Shown here: one piece after another, positions 33,730 to 41,755 of the stretch
How positions within the stretch are numbered: position 1 is the stretch's first letter
Layout of the letters: each line of letters opens with the position of its first letter
Source of the DNA: Pelagerythrobacter sp041912895
Lineage (GTDB): Bacteria > Pseudomonadota > Alphaproteobacteria > Sphingomonadales > Sphingomonadaceae
Direction of reading: 5' to 3'
Assembly (NCBI RefSeq): GCF_041912895.1
Contig: NZ_JAYSGI010000003.1
Span: 1-64,000 of the forward strand
Length of the DNA stretch: 64,000 nt
Translations under genes and position numbers: made by a program
The notes under the pieces: generated by a model
Databases searched by the model: none
What the model was told of the DNA's origin: nothing
Seen by the model: the letters and a program-made list of their open reading frames with translations, nothing else

Positions 33730-34132
33730 TCTCGCCGCGCTCACGAGCACGCCCGACCTGCGGCAGGTTTCGCCGGTCCACGCCCGGCTCGTCGCCGCGC
33801 TGCGCTATACCCACATCGCGCGGCGCACGAAGAGCTATCGCCAGGCCGACCTGGCGCAGCGGCTCGGGAGCCACTGCGCGGTGCACAGTTTCCACGTCTT
33901 CCTCGACGAGGCGGGCCGCGCGTGGCCCGAACCGATCACGCTAAACCCGCCGTGCCAGCCGCTTTTCAGCTACGACGAGATGCTGCTGGTCGATCTCGCG
34001 ACCGCCGCTGCTCGGAGCGACCGGGGCGCGTTCGACGACCTCGTGCGCGACATGATCGGCCTCGGCGGACGCAACGCGATCTGGGCGGCCGGGCGGCGGC
34101 TGATGCGCCATCTGGTCACCGTCGTCGATTGA
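33719..34132 (+). CDS. Protein of unknown function paired with the upstream gene
   Basis: A 137-residue soluble protein that I cannot assign. It overlaps the upstream gene by 11 bases and probably shares its Fur-like control. Sequence features are a basic middle part (YTHIARRTKSYRQADLAQRLGSH), a conserved-looking segment HVFLDEAGRAWPEPITLNPPCQPLFSYDEMLLVDL and a C-terminal helix. No catalytic motif is obvious. Confidence 0.7.
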   Translation: MALDLAALTSTPDLRQVSPVHARLVAALRYTHIARRTKSYRQADLAQRLGSHCAVHSFHVFLDEAGRAWPEPITLNPPCQPLFSYDEMLLVDLATAAARSDRGAFDDLVRDMIGLGGRNAIWAAGRRLMRHLVTVVD

Positions 34133-34164
34133 CCGTCCCCGGCCGGAACCCTAGGGCTTCGGCA

Positions 34165-35073
34165 ATGACCGACGAAGACAAGAAGAGCGAGCGCGATCTC
34201 GCCGACCGCAAGTTCTACCCCGCAGACCAGGAAGCCGCGTTCGAGGCCAAGGCGCCGAGCACACCGCAGACGCGGCACCCGGCCTACAAGCTGGCGTTCG
34301 CCGACACCGATTTCCTGTTGCGCGACGAGTTGCGCCCCGTCCGCTTCCAGCTCGAATTGCTGAAGCCCGAGATGCTGCTGGACGAGGCGGGGGTGGGGTC
34401 CACGCTGGTGATGTATGGGTCCGCCCGCATCCCGCCGCCCGAAGCGGTCGATACCGCGCTCGACGGCGCGAAGGATCTGCCCGATGACGAGCGCCGCGTG
34501 GTCGAGAACCTCGCCAAGAAGGCCAAGTATTACGCCGAGGCCTACAAGCTCGCCAAGATGGTCAGCGAGAAGTCGATCATCGAAGGCGGCAAGCGCCAGT
34601 TCGTGATCTGCTCGGGCGGCGGCCCTTCGATCATGGAAGCGGCCAACAAGGGCGCGAGCGATGCGGGCGCGGAATCGGTCGGCCTCAACATCGTGCTGCC
34701 GCACGAACAGGCGCCCAATCCCTACGTCACGCCGTACCTCAGCTTCCAGTTCCATTACTTCGCGCTGCGCAAGATGCATTTCCTGCTGCGCGCCAAGGCG
34801 GTGGCGGTGTTCCCCGGCGGCTTCGGCACGTTCGACGAGTTTTTCGAACTGCTCACGCTGATCCAGACGGGCAAGATGAAGCCGATGCCGATCCTGCTGT
34901 TCGGCAAGGATTTCTGGAACCGGGTGATCGATTTCGAGGCGCTGGCCGACGAAGGCACGATCAACCACAAGGATCTCGAGCTGTTCCGCTGGTGCGAGAC
35001 GGCCGAGGAAGCGTGGGAGAAGATCGCCGGGTTCTACGGCCTCGAAGGGCGCAAGCCGCAGGCCGAGAGCTAG
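34165..35073 (+). CDS. LOG-family Rossmann-fold protein (TIGR00730-like, long form)
   Basis: A 302-residue protein with the LOG/lysine-decarboxylase-like signature: VICSGGGPSIMEAANKGA and the PGGxGTxxE motif in VFPGGFGTFDEFFELLT. LOG enzymes hydrolyse nucleoside 5'-monophosphates at the N-glycosidic bond; the long form with an N-terminal extension of about 70 charged residues is common in alphaproteobacteria and less studied. The ATG at 34165 begins the acidic N-terminus (MTDEDKKSER). Its stop overlaps that of thiD on the other strand by 4 bases. Confidence 0.88.
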   Translation: MTDEDKKSERDLADRKFYPADQEAAFEAKAPSTPQTRHPAYKLAFADTDFLLRDELRPVRFQLELLKPEMLLDEAGVGSTLVMYGSARIPPPEAVDTALDGAKDLPDDERRVVENLAKKAKYYAEAYKLAKMVSEKSIIEGGKRQFVICSGGGPSIMEAANKGASDAGAESVGLNIVLPHEQAPNPYVTPYLSFQFHYFALRKMHFLLRAKAVAVFPGGFGTFDEFFELLTLIQTGKMKPMPILLFGKDFWNRVIDFEALADEGTINHKDLELFRWCETAEEAWEKIAGFYGLEGRKPQAES

Positions 35074-35864
35074 CCGCCGCGCACCGCGTGATGGCCGAGC
35101 GGGCCGTGGCCCGCGCCGAGGCCGGGCGCCTTGCGCAACGCCTCGATCACGAACCGCCGGGCCAGCCGCACCGCGTGCTCGAGCGACTGCTCGTGCCCCA
35201 ACAGCGTGGCGATGGCGGAGGACAGCGTGCAGCCGGTACCGTGCGTGTGGCGCGTGTCGATCCGGGCATCGTCGAACGAGACGAAATCGCCATTGCTGTA
35301 GATCAACCGGTCGGTCACCCGGTCGCCTTCGCCGTGGCCGCCCTTGGCGAGCACCGCGCAGCCGTGATCGCGGGCCAGCGCCTGCGCGGCCGTGATGATT
35401 TCCTCGGGCGTGGCGCACGGCATCCCGGTGAGCGCGGCGAGTTCGGGCAGGTTGGGGGTGGCGAGCGTGGCGCGGCGCATCAGCGCGGCGAAGGCGGCGA
35501 TCGTTTCCTCGCTCGCCAGAACCGCGCCGCTGCTCGCGACCATCACCGGATCGAACACCACGTGACCCTCGAAGCCGGCCAGCCGCTCGGCGACGGCATG
35601 GGCGCTCTCGGGGCTGCCGAGCATGCCGATCTTGGTCGCGTCCGCGCCGATATCGGCAAGGCAACTGTCGACCTGCGCGACCACCAGTTCGGCGGACAGC
35701 ATCTCGACGCCCTGCACCCCGGTCGTGTTCTGCGCGGTGATCGCGGTGATCGCCGTCATCGCGTAGCCCCCGAGCATCGTGACCGTCTTGATATCGGCCT
35801 GGATGCCCGCACCGCCCGAGCTGTCGGACCCGGCGATGGCGAGGACACGGGGTGGGGCCCTCAT
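35070..35864 (-). CDS. thiD: Hydroxymethylpyrimidine/phosphomethylpyrimidine kinase
   Basis: A 264-residue ribokinase-fold enzyme that phosphorylates HMP and HMP-P for thiamine synthesis. Motifs: AIAGSDSSGGAGIQADIK at the N-terminus, GMLGSPESAHAVAE, VVFDPVMVASSGA, TPNLPELAALTG, and the anion-hole/catalytic DTRHTHGTGCTLSSAIAT. It is the last gene of glmM-DUF1272-thiD, overlapping the DUF1272 gene by 4 bases. Confidence 0.95.
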   Translation of the reverse strand: MRAPPRVLAIAGSDSSGGAGIQADIKTVTMLGGYAMTAITAITAQNTTGVQGVEMLSAELVVAQVDSCLADIGADATKIGMLGSPESAHAVAERLAGFEGHVVFDPVMVASSGAVLASEETIAAFAALMRRATLATPNLPELAALTGMPCATPEEIITAAQALARDHGCAVLAKGGHGEGDRVTDRLIYSNGDFVSFDDARIDTRHTHGTGCTLSSAIATLLGHEQSLEHAVRLARRFVIEALRKAPGLGAGHGPLGHHAVRGG

Positions 35865-36085
35865 GCCACGAACCTGCGCTCTTGCGAGGGCGGATACTTC
35901 TCGTGCAGCGCCGTCGCGCGCGTCGGGCGGTCCATCAACTCACCGCCGCAATTGGGACAGGCATCGTCGAGCGCCTCGGCGCACGGGGCGCAGAAGGTGC
36001 ACTCGAAGCTGCAGATGAACGCGCCGGGTGCTTCGGCCGGGAGGTCCGCCCCGCAGCGCTCGCAATCGGGTCGCATTTCGAGCAT
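35861..36085 (-). CDS. DUF1272-type small zinc-binding protein
   Basis: A 74-residue protein with four Cys pairs or near pairs (CERCGADL, FICSFECTFCAPCAE, CPNCGGEL) that can hold two zinc ions, the pattern of DUF1272. The function of the family is unknown. The start shares one base with the glmM stop (TGATG) and the stop overlaps the thiD start by 4 bases, so it is translated as part of that operon. Confidence 0.9.
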   Translation of the reverse strand: MLEMRPDCERCGADLPAEAPGAFICSFECTFCAPCAEALDDACPNCGGELMDRPTRATALHEKYPPSQERRFVA

Positions 36086-37422
36086 CAGGCTGCCTCGCTC
36101 ACCGCCGCGCAGACGCGTTCGACCACGCGTTCGACCTGCTGCGCGTCGTCGCCTTCGGCCATCACGCGGATCAGCGGTTCGGTGCCCGAGGCGCGGATGA
36201 CGAGGCGGCCCTTGCCCATGAGTTCAGCCTCGGCATCGGCAATGCAGGCCTTCACCCGCTCGTCCGCCAGCGGCGCGCCGTCGTCGTAGCGCACGTTCCT
36301 GAGCAGTTGCGGCACCGGCTCGAACATGTGCAGCAGTTCGCTCGCCGGCTTGCCCGATTGCACCAGGCTGGCGAGCACCTGCAGCGCAGCCACGGTGCCG
36401 TCGCCGGTAGTCGCGTGATCGAGCAGGATCATGTGCCCCGACTGTTCGCCGCCCACGTTGAACCCGCCTTCGCGCATCCGCGCGAGCACGTGGCGATCGC
36501 CGACTTTCGTGCGCTCCAGCGTCAACCCCTGGCCGGCGAGATAGCGTTCGAGCCCGAGGTTCGACATCACCGTGGCGACCACGCCGCCGCCCGCGAGCGT
36601 ACCTTCTTCGGCGAGGCGCGTCGCGATCAGCGCCATGAGCTGGTCGCCGTCGACCGTCTGACCCTTCTCGTCGACCACGATCAGCCGGTCGGCATCGCCA
36701 TCGAGCGCGATGCCGATGTCGGCACCTTCGCGCACCACCGCATCCTTGACCGCATCGAGCGCGGTCGAGCCGACCCCGTCGTTGATGTTGGTGCCGTTGG
36801 GATCGACACCGAGCGTCACGACTTCCGCGCCGAGCTCCCAGATGGCAGAAGGCGCGACCTGATAGGCCGCGCCGTTCGCGCAATCGACCACGACCTTGAG
36901 CCCGTCGAAGCGGACGTCGCTCGGTACCGCCTGCTTCACCGCGTGGATGTAGCGCCCGCGCGCATCTTCGATCCGCCGCGCGCGACCGACCATGGCGGCG
37001 GGGGCGAGCGGCTGTTCGGCCTCGATCAGCGCCTCGATCGCCAGTTCGTCGTCGTCCGACAGCTTGAAGCCGTCCGGGCCGAACAGCTTGATGCCGTTGT
37101 CCTCGAACGGATTGTGGCTGGCCGAGATCATGACACCGAGATCGGCGCGCATCTCGCGCGTGAGCAGCGCGATCGCGGGGGTGGGCAGCGGCCCGGTCAT
37201 GGTCACGTCCATGCCCACGCTGGTGAAGCCCGCGACCAGCGCGCTTTCCATCATGTAGCCCGACAGGCGCGTATCCTTGCCGATCACCACGCGGTGGCGA
37301 TGCTCGCCGCGCAGGAAATGGCGGCCCGCCGCCTGCCCCACGCGCATCGCGGTGGCGGCGGTCATCACCCCCGCGTTGGTGCGGCCGCGAATGCCGTCGG
37401 TGCCGAAAAACTTGCGTACCAT
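36085..37422 (-). CDS. glmM: Phosphoglucosamine mutase
   Basis: A 445-residue enzyme converting glucosamine-6-phosphate to glucosamine-1-phosphate for peptidoglycan and LPS. It begins KFFGTDGIRGRTN; the phosphorylated Ser is Ser102 in GVMISASHNPFEDNGIK, and the Mg loop is DGDADR. The C-terminal phosphate-binding RASGTEPLIRVM is present. It is the first gene of an operon with DUF1272 and thiD, divergent from the symporter gene. Confidence 0.97.
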   Translation of the reverse strand: MVRKFFGTDGIRGRTNAGVMTAATAMRVGQAAGRHFLRGEHRHRVVIGKDTRLSGYMMESALVAGFTSVGMDVTMTGPLPTPAIALLTREMRADLGVMISASHNPFEDNGIKLFGPDGFKLSDDDELAIEALIEAEQPLAPAAMVGRARRIEDARGRYIHAVKQAVPSDVRFDGLKVVVDCANGAAYQVAPSAIWELGAEVVTLGVDPNGTNINDGVGSTALDAVKDAVVREGADIGIALDGDADRLIVVDEKGQTVDGDQLMALIATRLAEEGTLAGGGVVATVMSNLGLERYLAGQGLTLERTKVGDRHVLARMREGGFNVGGEQSGHMILLDHATTGDGTVAALQVLASLVQSGKPASELLHMFEPVPQLLRNVRYDDGAPLADERVKACIADAEAELMGKGRLVIRASGTEPLIRVMAEGDDAQQVERVVERVCAAVSEAA

Positions 37423-37502
37423 GTTCGAATTCTATTCCCGATGCGGTTTGCCACGCGCTTCTGGCGCGGTTAGGCGGCGAATGGAAGGGGACCTTCAGGC
37501 AG

Positions 37503-38762
37503 ATGGCCGTCGAAAAAGCAGAATCGAGCGAACTCCTCGCCATCCGCCTGCCGGTGTGGTGGACGTTCGGCGGGCTCGTCGCCGGCCTGCTGGCGGGTCT
37601 CGCGCTGGCCGGGACGGCGGCGCTCGATCCGGTGCTGGCGGTGACCGAGCCGACCGGCACGCTGTGGCTGCGCGCCTTGCAGATGACGATCATCCCGCTC
37701 GTCGCCGCGCTGCTGGTGATCGGCATCGCGCAGATGGTACGCGCCGCGCGCGCGGGCCGGGCGGCGCGGCGAATGCTGGGCTGGGTGTTCGCGGTGCTGG
37801 TGTTTTCCGGTCTCGTCTCGGCGGTGTTCATGCCGCTGCTGCTGGCCGCTTTCCCGATACCGGCGGCGGCGAGTACGCTGCTCGACACCGGGGGGATCGC
37901 GCCGCAGCAGGTGCCGGGGCTGCGCGATTTCGTCACTTCGCTGATCGCGCCCAACGTGATCGCGGCGGCGGCGGAGACGACGATGCTGCCGCTGACGATC
38001 TTCTTCGCACTGTTCGCGGTGGCGGTCGCGCGGCTGCCCGATGCGCAGCGCGACGTGTTGCTGGGGGTGTTTCGCGCGCTCGCCAACGCGATGCTCACGA
38101 TCATCGGCTGGGTGCTGTGGATCGCGCCGCTCGGCGTGTTCGCGCTGGCGCTGGGCGTCGCCTCGCGCGCGGGCGGCGGGGCGTTCGCGACGCTGATCCA
38201 CTACGTGCTGACGGTCGCGGCGATGGGCGGGGTGATCCTGATCGCGGGATACCTGCTCGCCTCGCTGGCGGGCGGGATTTCGCCGCTGCGCTTCGCCAAG
38301 GGGATGATTCCGGCGCAGGCGGTGGCGGTTTCGACGCAAAGCTCGCTCGCCAGCCTGCCCGCGATGCTCGCGGTCGCGCGGCGGCTGGGCGTGCGCGAGA
38401 GCACCGCCGATTTCGTGCTACCGCTCGCCGTGGCGATCTTCCGCGCGACCAGCCCGGCGATGAACATGGCGGTGGCGATCTACGTCGCCACGCTGGCGGG
38501 CGTGGAGTTGACGCCCGCGGTGCTGGCAGCGGGCATCGCGGTGGCGCTGGTGATCTCGGTCGGATCGGTCAGCCTGCCCGGCTCCATCAGCTTCGTGATC
38601 TCGATCGGGCCGATCGCGCTCGCCATGGGCGTGCCGGTGGAGCCGCTGGCGTTGCTGGTTGCGGTGGAGATGCTGCCCGACATCATGCGCACGCTCGCCA
38701 ACGTCACGATGAACGTCGCGGTGGCCGCCGCGACCGACCGCAACGACGAGAAAACCGCCTGA
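37503..38762 (+). CDS. Dicarboxylate/amino acid:cation symporter (DAACS/GltP type)
   Basis: A 419-residue inner-membrane transporter with eight or more hydrophobic segments and the SDF/DAACS signatures: the Ser-rich hairpin AVAVSTQSSLASLPAML, LPLAVAIFRATSPAMNMAVAIYVA in TM7 and the TM8 region with MLPDIMRTLANVTMN. It would take up C4-dicarboxylates or acidic amino acids with Na+ or H+. The Thr-rich TM7 NMDGT motif of glutamate carriers is changed (ATSPAMNMA), so the substrate may differ. Confidence 0.88.
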   Translation: MAVEKAESSELLAIRLPVWWTFGGLVAGLLAGLALAGTAALDPVLAVTEPTGTLWLRALQMTIIPLVAALLVIGIAQMVRAARAGRAARRMLGWVFAVLVFSGLVSAVFMPLLLAAFPIPAAASTLLDTGGIAPQQVPGLRDFVTSLIAPNVIAAAAETTMLPLTIFFALFAVAVARLPDAQRDVLLGVFRALANAMLTIIGWVLWIAPLGVFALALGVASRAGGGAFATLIHYVLTVAAMGGVILIAGYLLASLAGGISPLRFAKGMIPAQAVAVSTQSSLASLPAMLAVARRLGVRESTADFVLPLAVAIFRATSPAMNMAVAIYVATLAGVELTPAVLAAGIAVALVISVGSVSLPGSISFVISIGPIALAMGVPVEPLALLVAVEMLPDIMRTLANVTMNVAVAAATDRNDEKTA

Positions 38763-38845
38763 AATTTTGCAACCCATCGCCGACCTGCGCGTTGGCCGGG
38801 TGAGCCGGAACTTTTCAACACGAGAGACCAGGGGAAACCAGTCCA

Positions 38846-39457
38846 ATGGCATTCAAACTTATCGATCTGCCCTATGCCGACGATGCGCTCGCGCCCGCCG
38901 TTTCGGCCGAGACGCTGAGTTATCACCACGGCAAGCACCACAAGGCCTATATCGACAAGGCCAACGCCGCGATCGAGGGCACCGACCTCGCCGACAAATC
39001 GCTGGAAGACGTCGTCGCAGCCGCGCGCGGCAAGGACAAGGGGCTGTTCAACAACGCGGCGCAGAGCTGGAACCACGGGTTCTACTGGCACTCGATGGCG
39101 CCCGACAGCGGCGCGCCCTCGGGCGATCTCGGCAAGGCTATCGACGACGCCTTCGGCTCGCTCGACGATCTCAAGACCAAGCTGGCCGAGCGCGGCGCGA
39201 GCCACTTCGCCAGCGGCTGGGTGTGGCTGGCGGAAAAGGGCGGCAAGCTCTCGATCGAGGAAACCCACGATGGCGACACGTTGGCGGATCAGGACTTCAA
39301 TCCGCTGCTGACGATCGACGTGTGGGAACACGCCTACTACCTCGATCACCAGAACAAGCGCCCCGATTACCTCGACAAGGTGATCAACGAGAAGCTCAAC
39401 TGGGATTTCGCGTCGGAGAATCTGGCGCGCGGCGAGACCTGGACGTATCCGGGTTGA
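38846..39457 (+). CDS. sodB: Iron (or manganese) superoxide dismutase
   Basis: A 203-residue cytoplasmic superoxide dismutase. The metal ligands are His27 (LSYHHGKHHKAY), His77 (SWNHGFYWHSM), Asp158 and His162 (DVWEHAYYLDH). The AAQSWNHGFYW segment is typical of the Fe form. A strong terminator follows 23 bases after the stop. Confidence 0.95.
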   Translation: MAFKLIDLPYADDALAPAVSAETLSYHHGKHHKAYIDKANAAIEGTDLADKSLEDVVAAARGKDKGLFNNAAQSWNHGFYWHSMAPDSGAPSGDLGKAIDDAFGSLDDLKTKLAERGASHFASGWVWLAEKGGKLSIEETHDGDTLADQDFNPLLTIDVWEHAYYLDHQNKRPDYLDKVINEKLNWDFASENLARGETWTYPG

Positions 39458-39480
39458 TGCAATCGCCCACGGCATGAAGG

Positions 39481-39515
39481 AAGGCCCGCCCCGGGATATC
39501 GGGGCGGGCCTTTTT
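39481..39515 (+). terminator. Rho-independent terminator of sodB
   Basis: A perfect 13-bp GC-rich stem (AAGGCCCGCCCCG with CGGGGCGGGCCTT) with a 6-base loop, followed by TTTTT. It lies between convergent sodB and the AI-2E-type permease gene and may stop both. Confidence 0.92.
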
Positions 39516-40691
39516 CTATGTCGGTTCCTCCTCGGTGCCGATCTCCATCAGGTTGGTGGCGAACAGCGGTTCGCCAAAGATGAAGCCGACGAGATTCGGT
39601 CGCCCAACGTGGTCGAAGAAGGCGGTCAGCATCAGCAGGATCGGCACCGAGAGCAGCGCGCCGAACACGCCCCAGATCCACGAGAAATAGCTGAGCGCGA
39701 TCAGGATCAGCACCGGGTTCATCGTGAACCGTGCGCCCAGGATTGAAGGGGTCACGGCGTTCGCTTCCACCGTGTGCAGCCCGAGATAGGCGGCAGCGGG
39801 GATCAGCCCGAGGATCACGGTTTCCGACGTGCCGATGCCGAACAGCGCGAGCAGCGCGGTCATCGCCAGCGGGCCGATGTAGGGCAGGAAGTTCAGCAGC
39901 GCGGCGAGGCCGCCCCACATCACCGGCGCCTCGACCCCGAGCGCCCATGCGCCGAGCGCGACGATCACCCCGACCCCCGCGTTGATCCACGAAACGGTGA
40001 GGATGTAGGCAGCGACCCGGTCCTGCACTTCGCGCATGACCCGTGCCGCCTTGATGCTGGTGCCGAAGCTCGCGCGGTCGAACAGCAGGTGGCGGCGCAG
40101 GCGCACGCGGGCCTCGATCATGAAGAAGGTCATGAGGAAGGTCAGCAGTACCTCCAGCAGCACGCTGGGAGTGGCGAAGGCGAGCTGCTCGATCACCGAA
40201 GGGCTGGCGACCACGACTTCGCGCCCGGTGCCCGAACGGCCGGTGAATTCGGCCAGCCGGTCGTTCACCATACCGACCCACGCGAACTGGTCGCGCAGTT
40301 CGGTAAAGCGCCGGCCGACCTGATCGACCATCTGGGGAAGCGTTTCGAACAGTGCGGCCGCCGGCTGGAGGATCAGCGCCAGCGCGAGGATGAGGACGCC
40401 GAAGAAGGACGCCAGCGCCACGAACGAGGCGAGCACGTTGGGCAGGCCCCACTCGGCCAGCTTGTCCGCCAGCGGGGAGAGGATGATAGTCAGCACGATC
40501 GCCGTCACCACGGGCAGGAACACGACCGAGCCGATCGAGAGAACAAACGGTATCGCCAGGAACAGCCCGAGCCCGATCAGCAGCACGAGCGCGGAGATCA
40601 GCCGCAGTTCCTGCTCGGCGAAGGCCGCGCGCCGGGTGGGCCGGGCGGGCGCGGGGTCGCCGGACCGGAGCTCTGGAGGGGACTCGCTCAT
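39516..40691 (-). CDS. AI-2E family permease-like membrane protein (PerM/TqsA type)
   Basis: A 391-residue integral membrane protein with about eight hydrophobic spans and the family signature in the C-terminal half (GLIPAAAYLGLHTVEANAVTPSILG). The N-terminal 25 residues are charged. Relatives export autoinducer 2 or act as Na+/H+ antiporters; the substrate here is unknown. It is transcribed in the same direction as the ecfG gene upstream (81-base gap) but is probably separate. Confidence 0.9.
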   Translation of the reverse strand: MSESPPELRSGDPAPARPTRRAAFAEQELRLISALVLLIGLGLFLAIPFVLSIGSVVFLPVVTAIVLTIILSPLADKLAEWGLPNVLASFVALASFFGVLILALALILQPAAALFETLPQMVDQVGRRFTELRDQFAWVGMVNDRLAEFTGRSGTGREVVVASPSVIEQLAFATPSVLLEVLLTFLMTFFMIEARVRLRRHLLFDRASFGTSIKAARVMREVQDRVAAYILTVSWINAGVGVIVALGAWALGVEAPVMWGGLAALLNFLPYIGPLAMTALLALFGIGTSETVILGLIPAAAYLGLHTVEANAVTPSILGARFTMNPVLILIALSYFSWIWGVFGALLSVPILLMLTAFFDHVGRPNLVGFIFGEPLFATNLMEIGTEEEPT

Positions 40692-40772
40692 AAACGCATC
40701 GACTCTCGGCTGGACTGGCGGCGAATCTTGCCGCCAGGCGGCCAGCCGATCAAGATGCGCGCGATGCGATGT

Positions 40773-41384
40773 TCACCGTGTCGGCGTCGTCTCGCCACGT
40801 CCGGCGGCGACATCGTCGAGTTCCTCCAGGATCGCGCGATGCGCGGCGTCGTCTTCCACCGAACGCCGCGGGATCGTGCCGTCCTGCAGCATCGCGCTGA
40901 GCGCGGCGCGCGCGCGACCGACGCGGCTCTTGATCGTGCCCACCGCGCAGCCGCAGATGGTCGCCGCTTCCTCGTAGGAAAAGCCGCCCGCGCCCACCAG
41001 CAACAGCGCCTCGCGCCGCTCCGCCGGCAGCGTCAGCAACGCGCGATGCATGTCGGACAGGTGGATCGGTTCTTCCTGACCGGCGGGCTGGGTCAGCAGC
41101 CGTTCGGCGACGTTCTCGTCGTATTCGCCGCGGAAGCGGTTGCGCCGCATGTCGGTGAGGTAGGCGTTGCGCAGGATCACGAAGGTCCACGCGCGCATGC
41201 TCGTGCCGGGCTCAAAGCGTTCCTGCGCGGCCCAAGCCTTGAGCAGCGTTTCCTGAACCAGGTCGTCGGCCATGTCGGGTCGACCGCACAGGCCGCGCGC
41301 GAAGGCGCGCAGATGCGGCACGACTTCGGTCAGCTCGCGCTTGAAATCGGCCTTTTCGGAGGCCGTCCGTTCGGTCTTGGTCAT
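40773..41384 (-). CDS. ecfG: EcfG-type sigma factor of the general stress response
   Basis: A 203-residue ECF sigma factor. Region 2 is at about 20-90 (PHLRAFARGLCGRPDMADDLVQETLLKAW and WTFVILRNAYLTDMRRNRFRGE) and region 4 at 115-170 (LPAERREALLLVGAGGFSYEEAATICGCAVGTIKSRVGRAR), the pattern of EcfG. It directs RNA polymerase to GGAAC-N16-CGTT promoters. The start ATG shares one base with the nepR stop (TGATG), so anti-sigma and sigma are translationally coupled. It is held by NepR and released by phosphorylated PhyR, both encoded here. Confidence 0.95.
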   Translation of the reverse strand: MTKTERTASEKADFKRELTEVVPHLRAFARGLCGRPDMADDLVQETLLKAWAAQERFEPGTSMRAWTFVILRNAYLTDMRRNRFRGEYDENVAERLLTQPAGQEEPIHLSDMHRALLTLPAERREALLLVGAGGFSYEEAATICGCAVGTIKSRVGRARAALSAMLQDGTIPRRSVEDDAAHRAILEELDDVAAGRGETTPTR

Positions 41385-41569
41385 CAGGATTTGTCGTCCA
41401 GCTTCGCCAATAGATCCTTGAAGCTGTCGGGCAAAGGTTCGTCGACGACCGAATCGTAGAGCTGGCGCAGGCCATCCGCCCAACCGGGCTTCTCGCGATC
41501 GCCATGCTTCTCGTGCCTGTCGTCGCCCCCCCGGGCAGCCCCCGCGCCTCGATCCCTGTCAGTATGCAT
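41384..41569 (-). CDS. nepR: NepR anti-sigma factor
   Basis: A 61-residue protein with a variable charged N-terminus and the NepR core GLRQLYDSVVDEPLPDSFKDLL, two helices that bind EcfG and, in competition, phosphorylated PhyR. It is co-transcribed with ecfG. A perfect EcfG promoter lies about 90 bases upstream, so the operon is probably self-activating. Confidence 0.93.
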   Translation of the reverse strand: MHTDRDRGAGAARGGDDRHEKHGDREKPGWADGLRQLYDSVVDEPLPDSFKDLLAKLDDKS

Positions 41570-41654
41570 GCAAGCCCACTATTCCCTTGTCCGTCGTGTC
41601 CCAAGTTCGTTATGCGGCAAGCAGGCAAAATGGCCGCCGTTTGCGCGCGAATGG

Positions 41655-41679
41655 GGAACGAAGCGCGCCGTGCATGGTT
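41655..41679 (+). promoter_or_regulatory. Possible EcfG promoter for the HWE kinase, overlapping the opposite one
   Basis: On the plus strand GGAAC (41655-41659), 17 bases and GTT (41677-41679) also fit the relaxed consensus, because the site is close to palindromic. It points at the kinase gene about 77 bases downstream. Confidence 0.5.
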
Positions 41680-41681
41680 CC
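41657..41681 (-). promoter_or_regulatory. EcfG-dependent promoter of nepR-ecfG
   Basis: On the minus strand GGAAC (41681-41677), a 16-base spacer and CGTT (41660-41657) match the alphaproteobacterial stress sigma consensus exactly. It is the expected place for autoregulation of nepR-ecfG. Confidence 0.85.
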
Positions 41682-41755
41682 CGCAAGGCAGCGGGGAGCT
41701 TTTACCGCGGCCGATGTTTGGAAGACCGGGTGCCAGGGGTGACACACGCAGCCTG

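Noticed and set aside
38805..38830. GGAAC upstream of sodB as an EcfG promoter
   Set aside because: No CGTT or GTT at 16-17 bases spacing.
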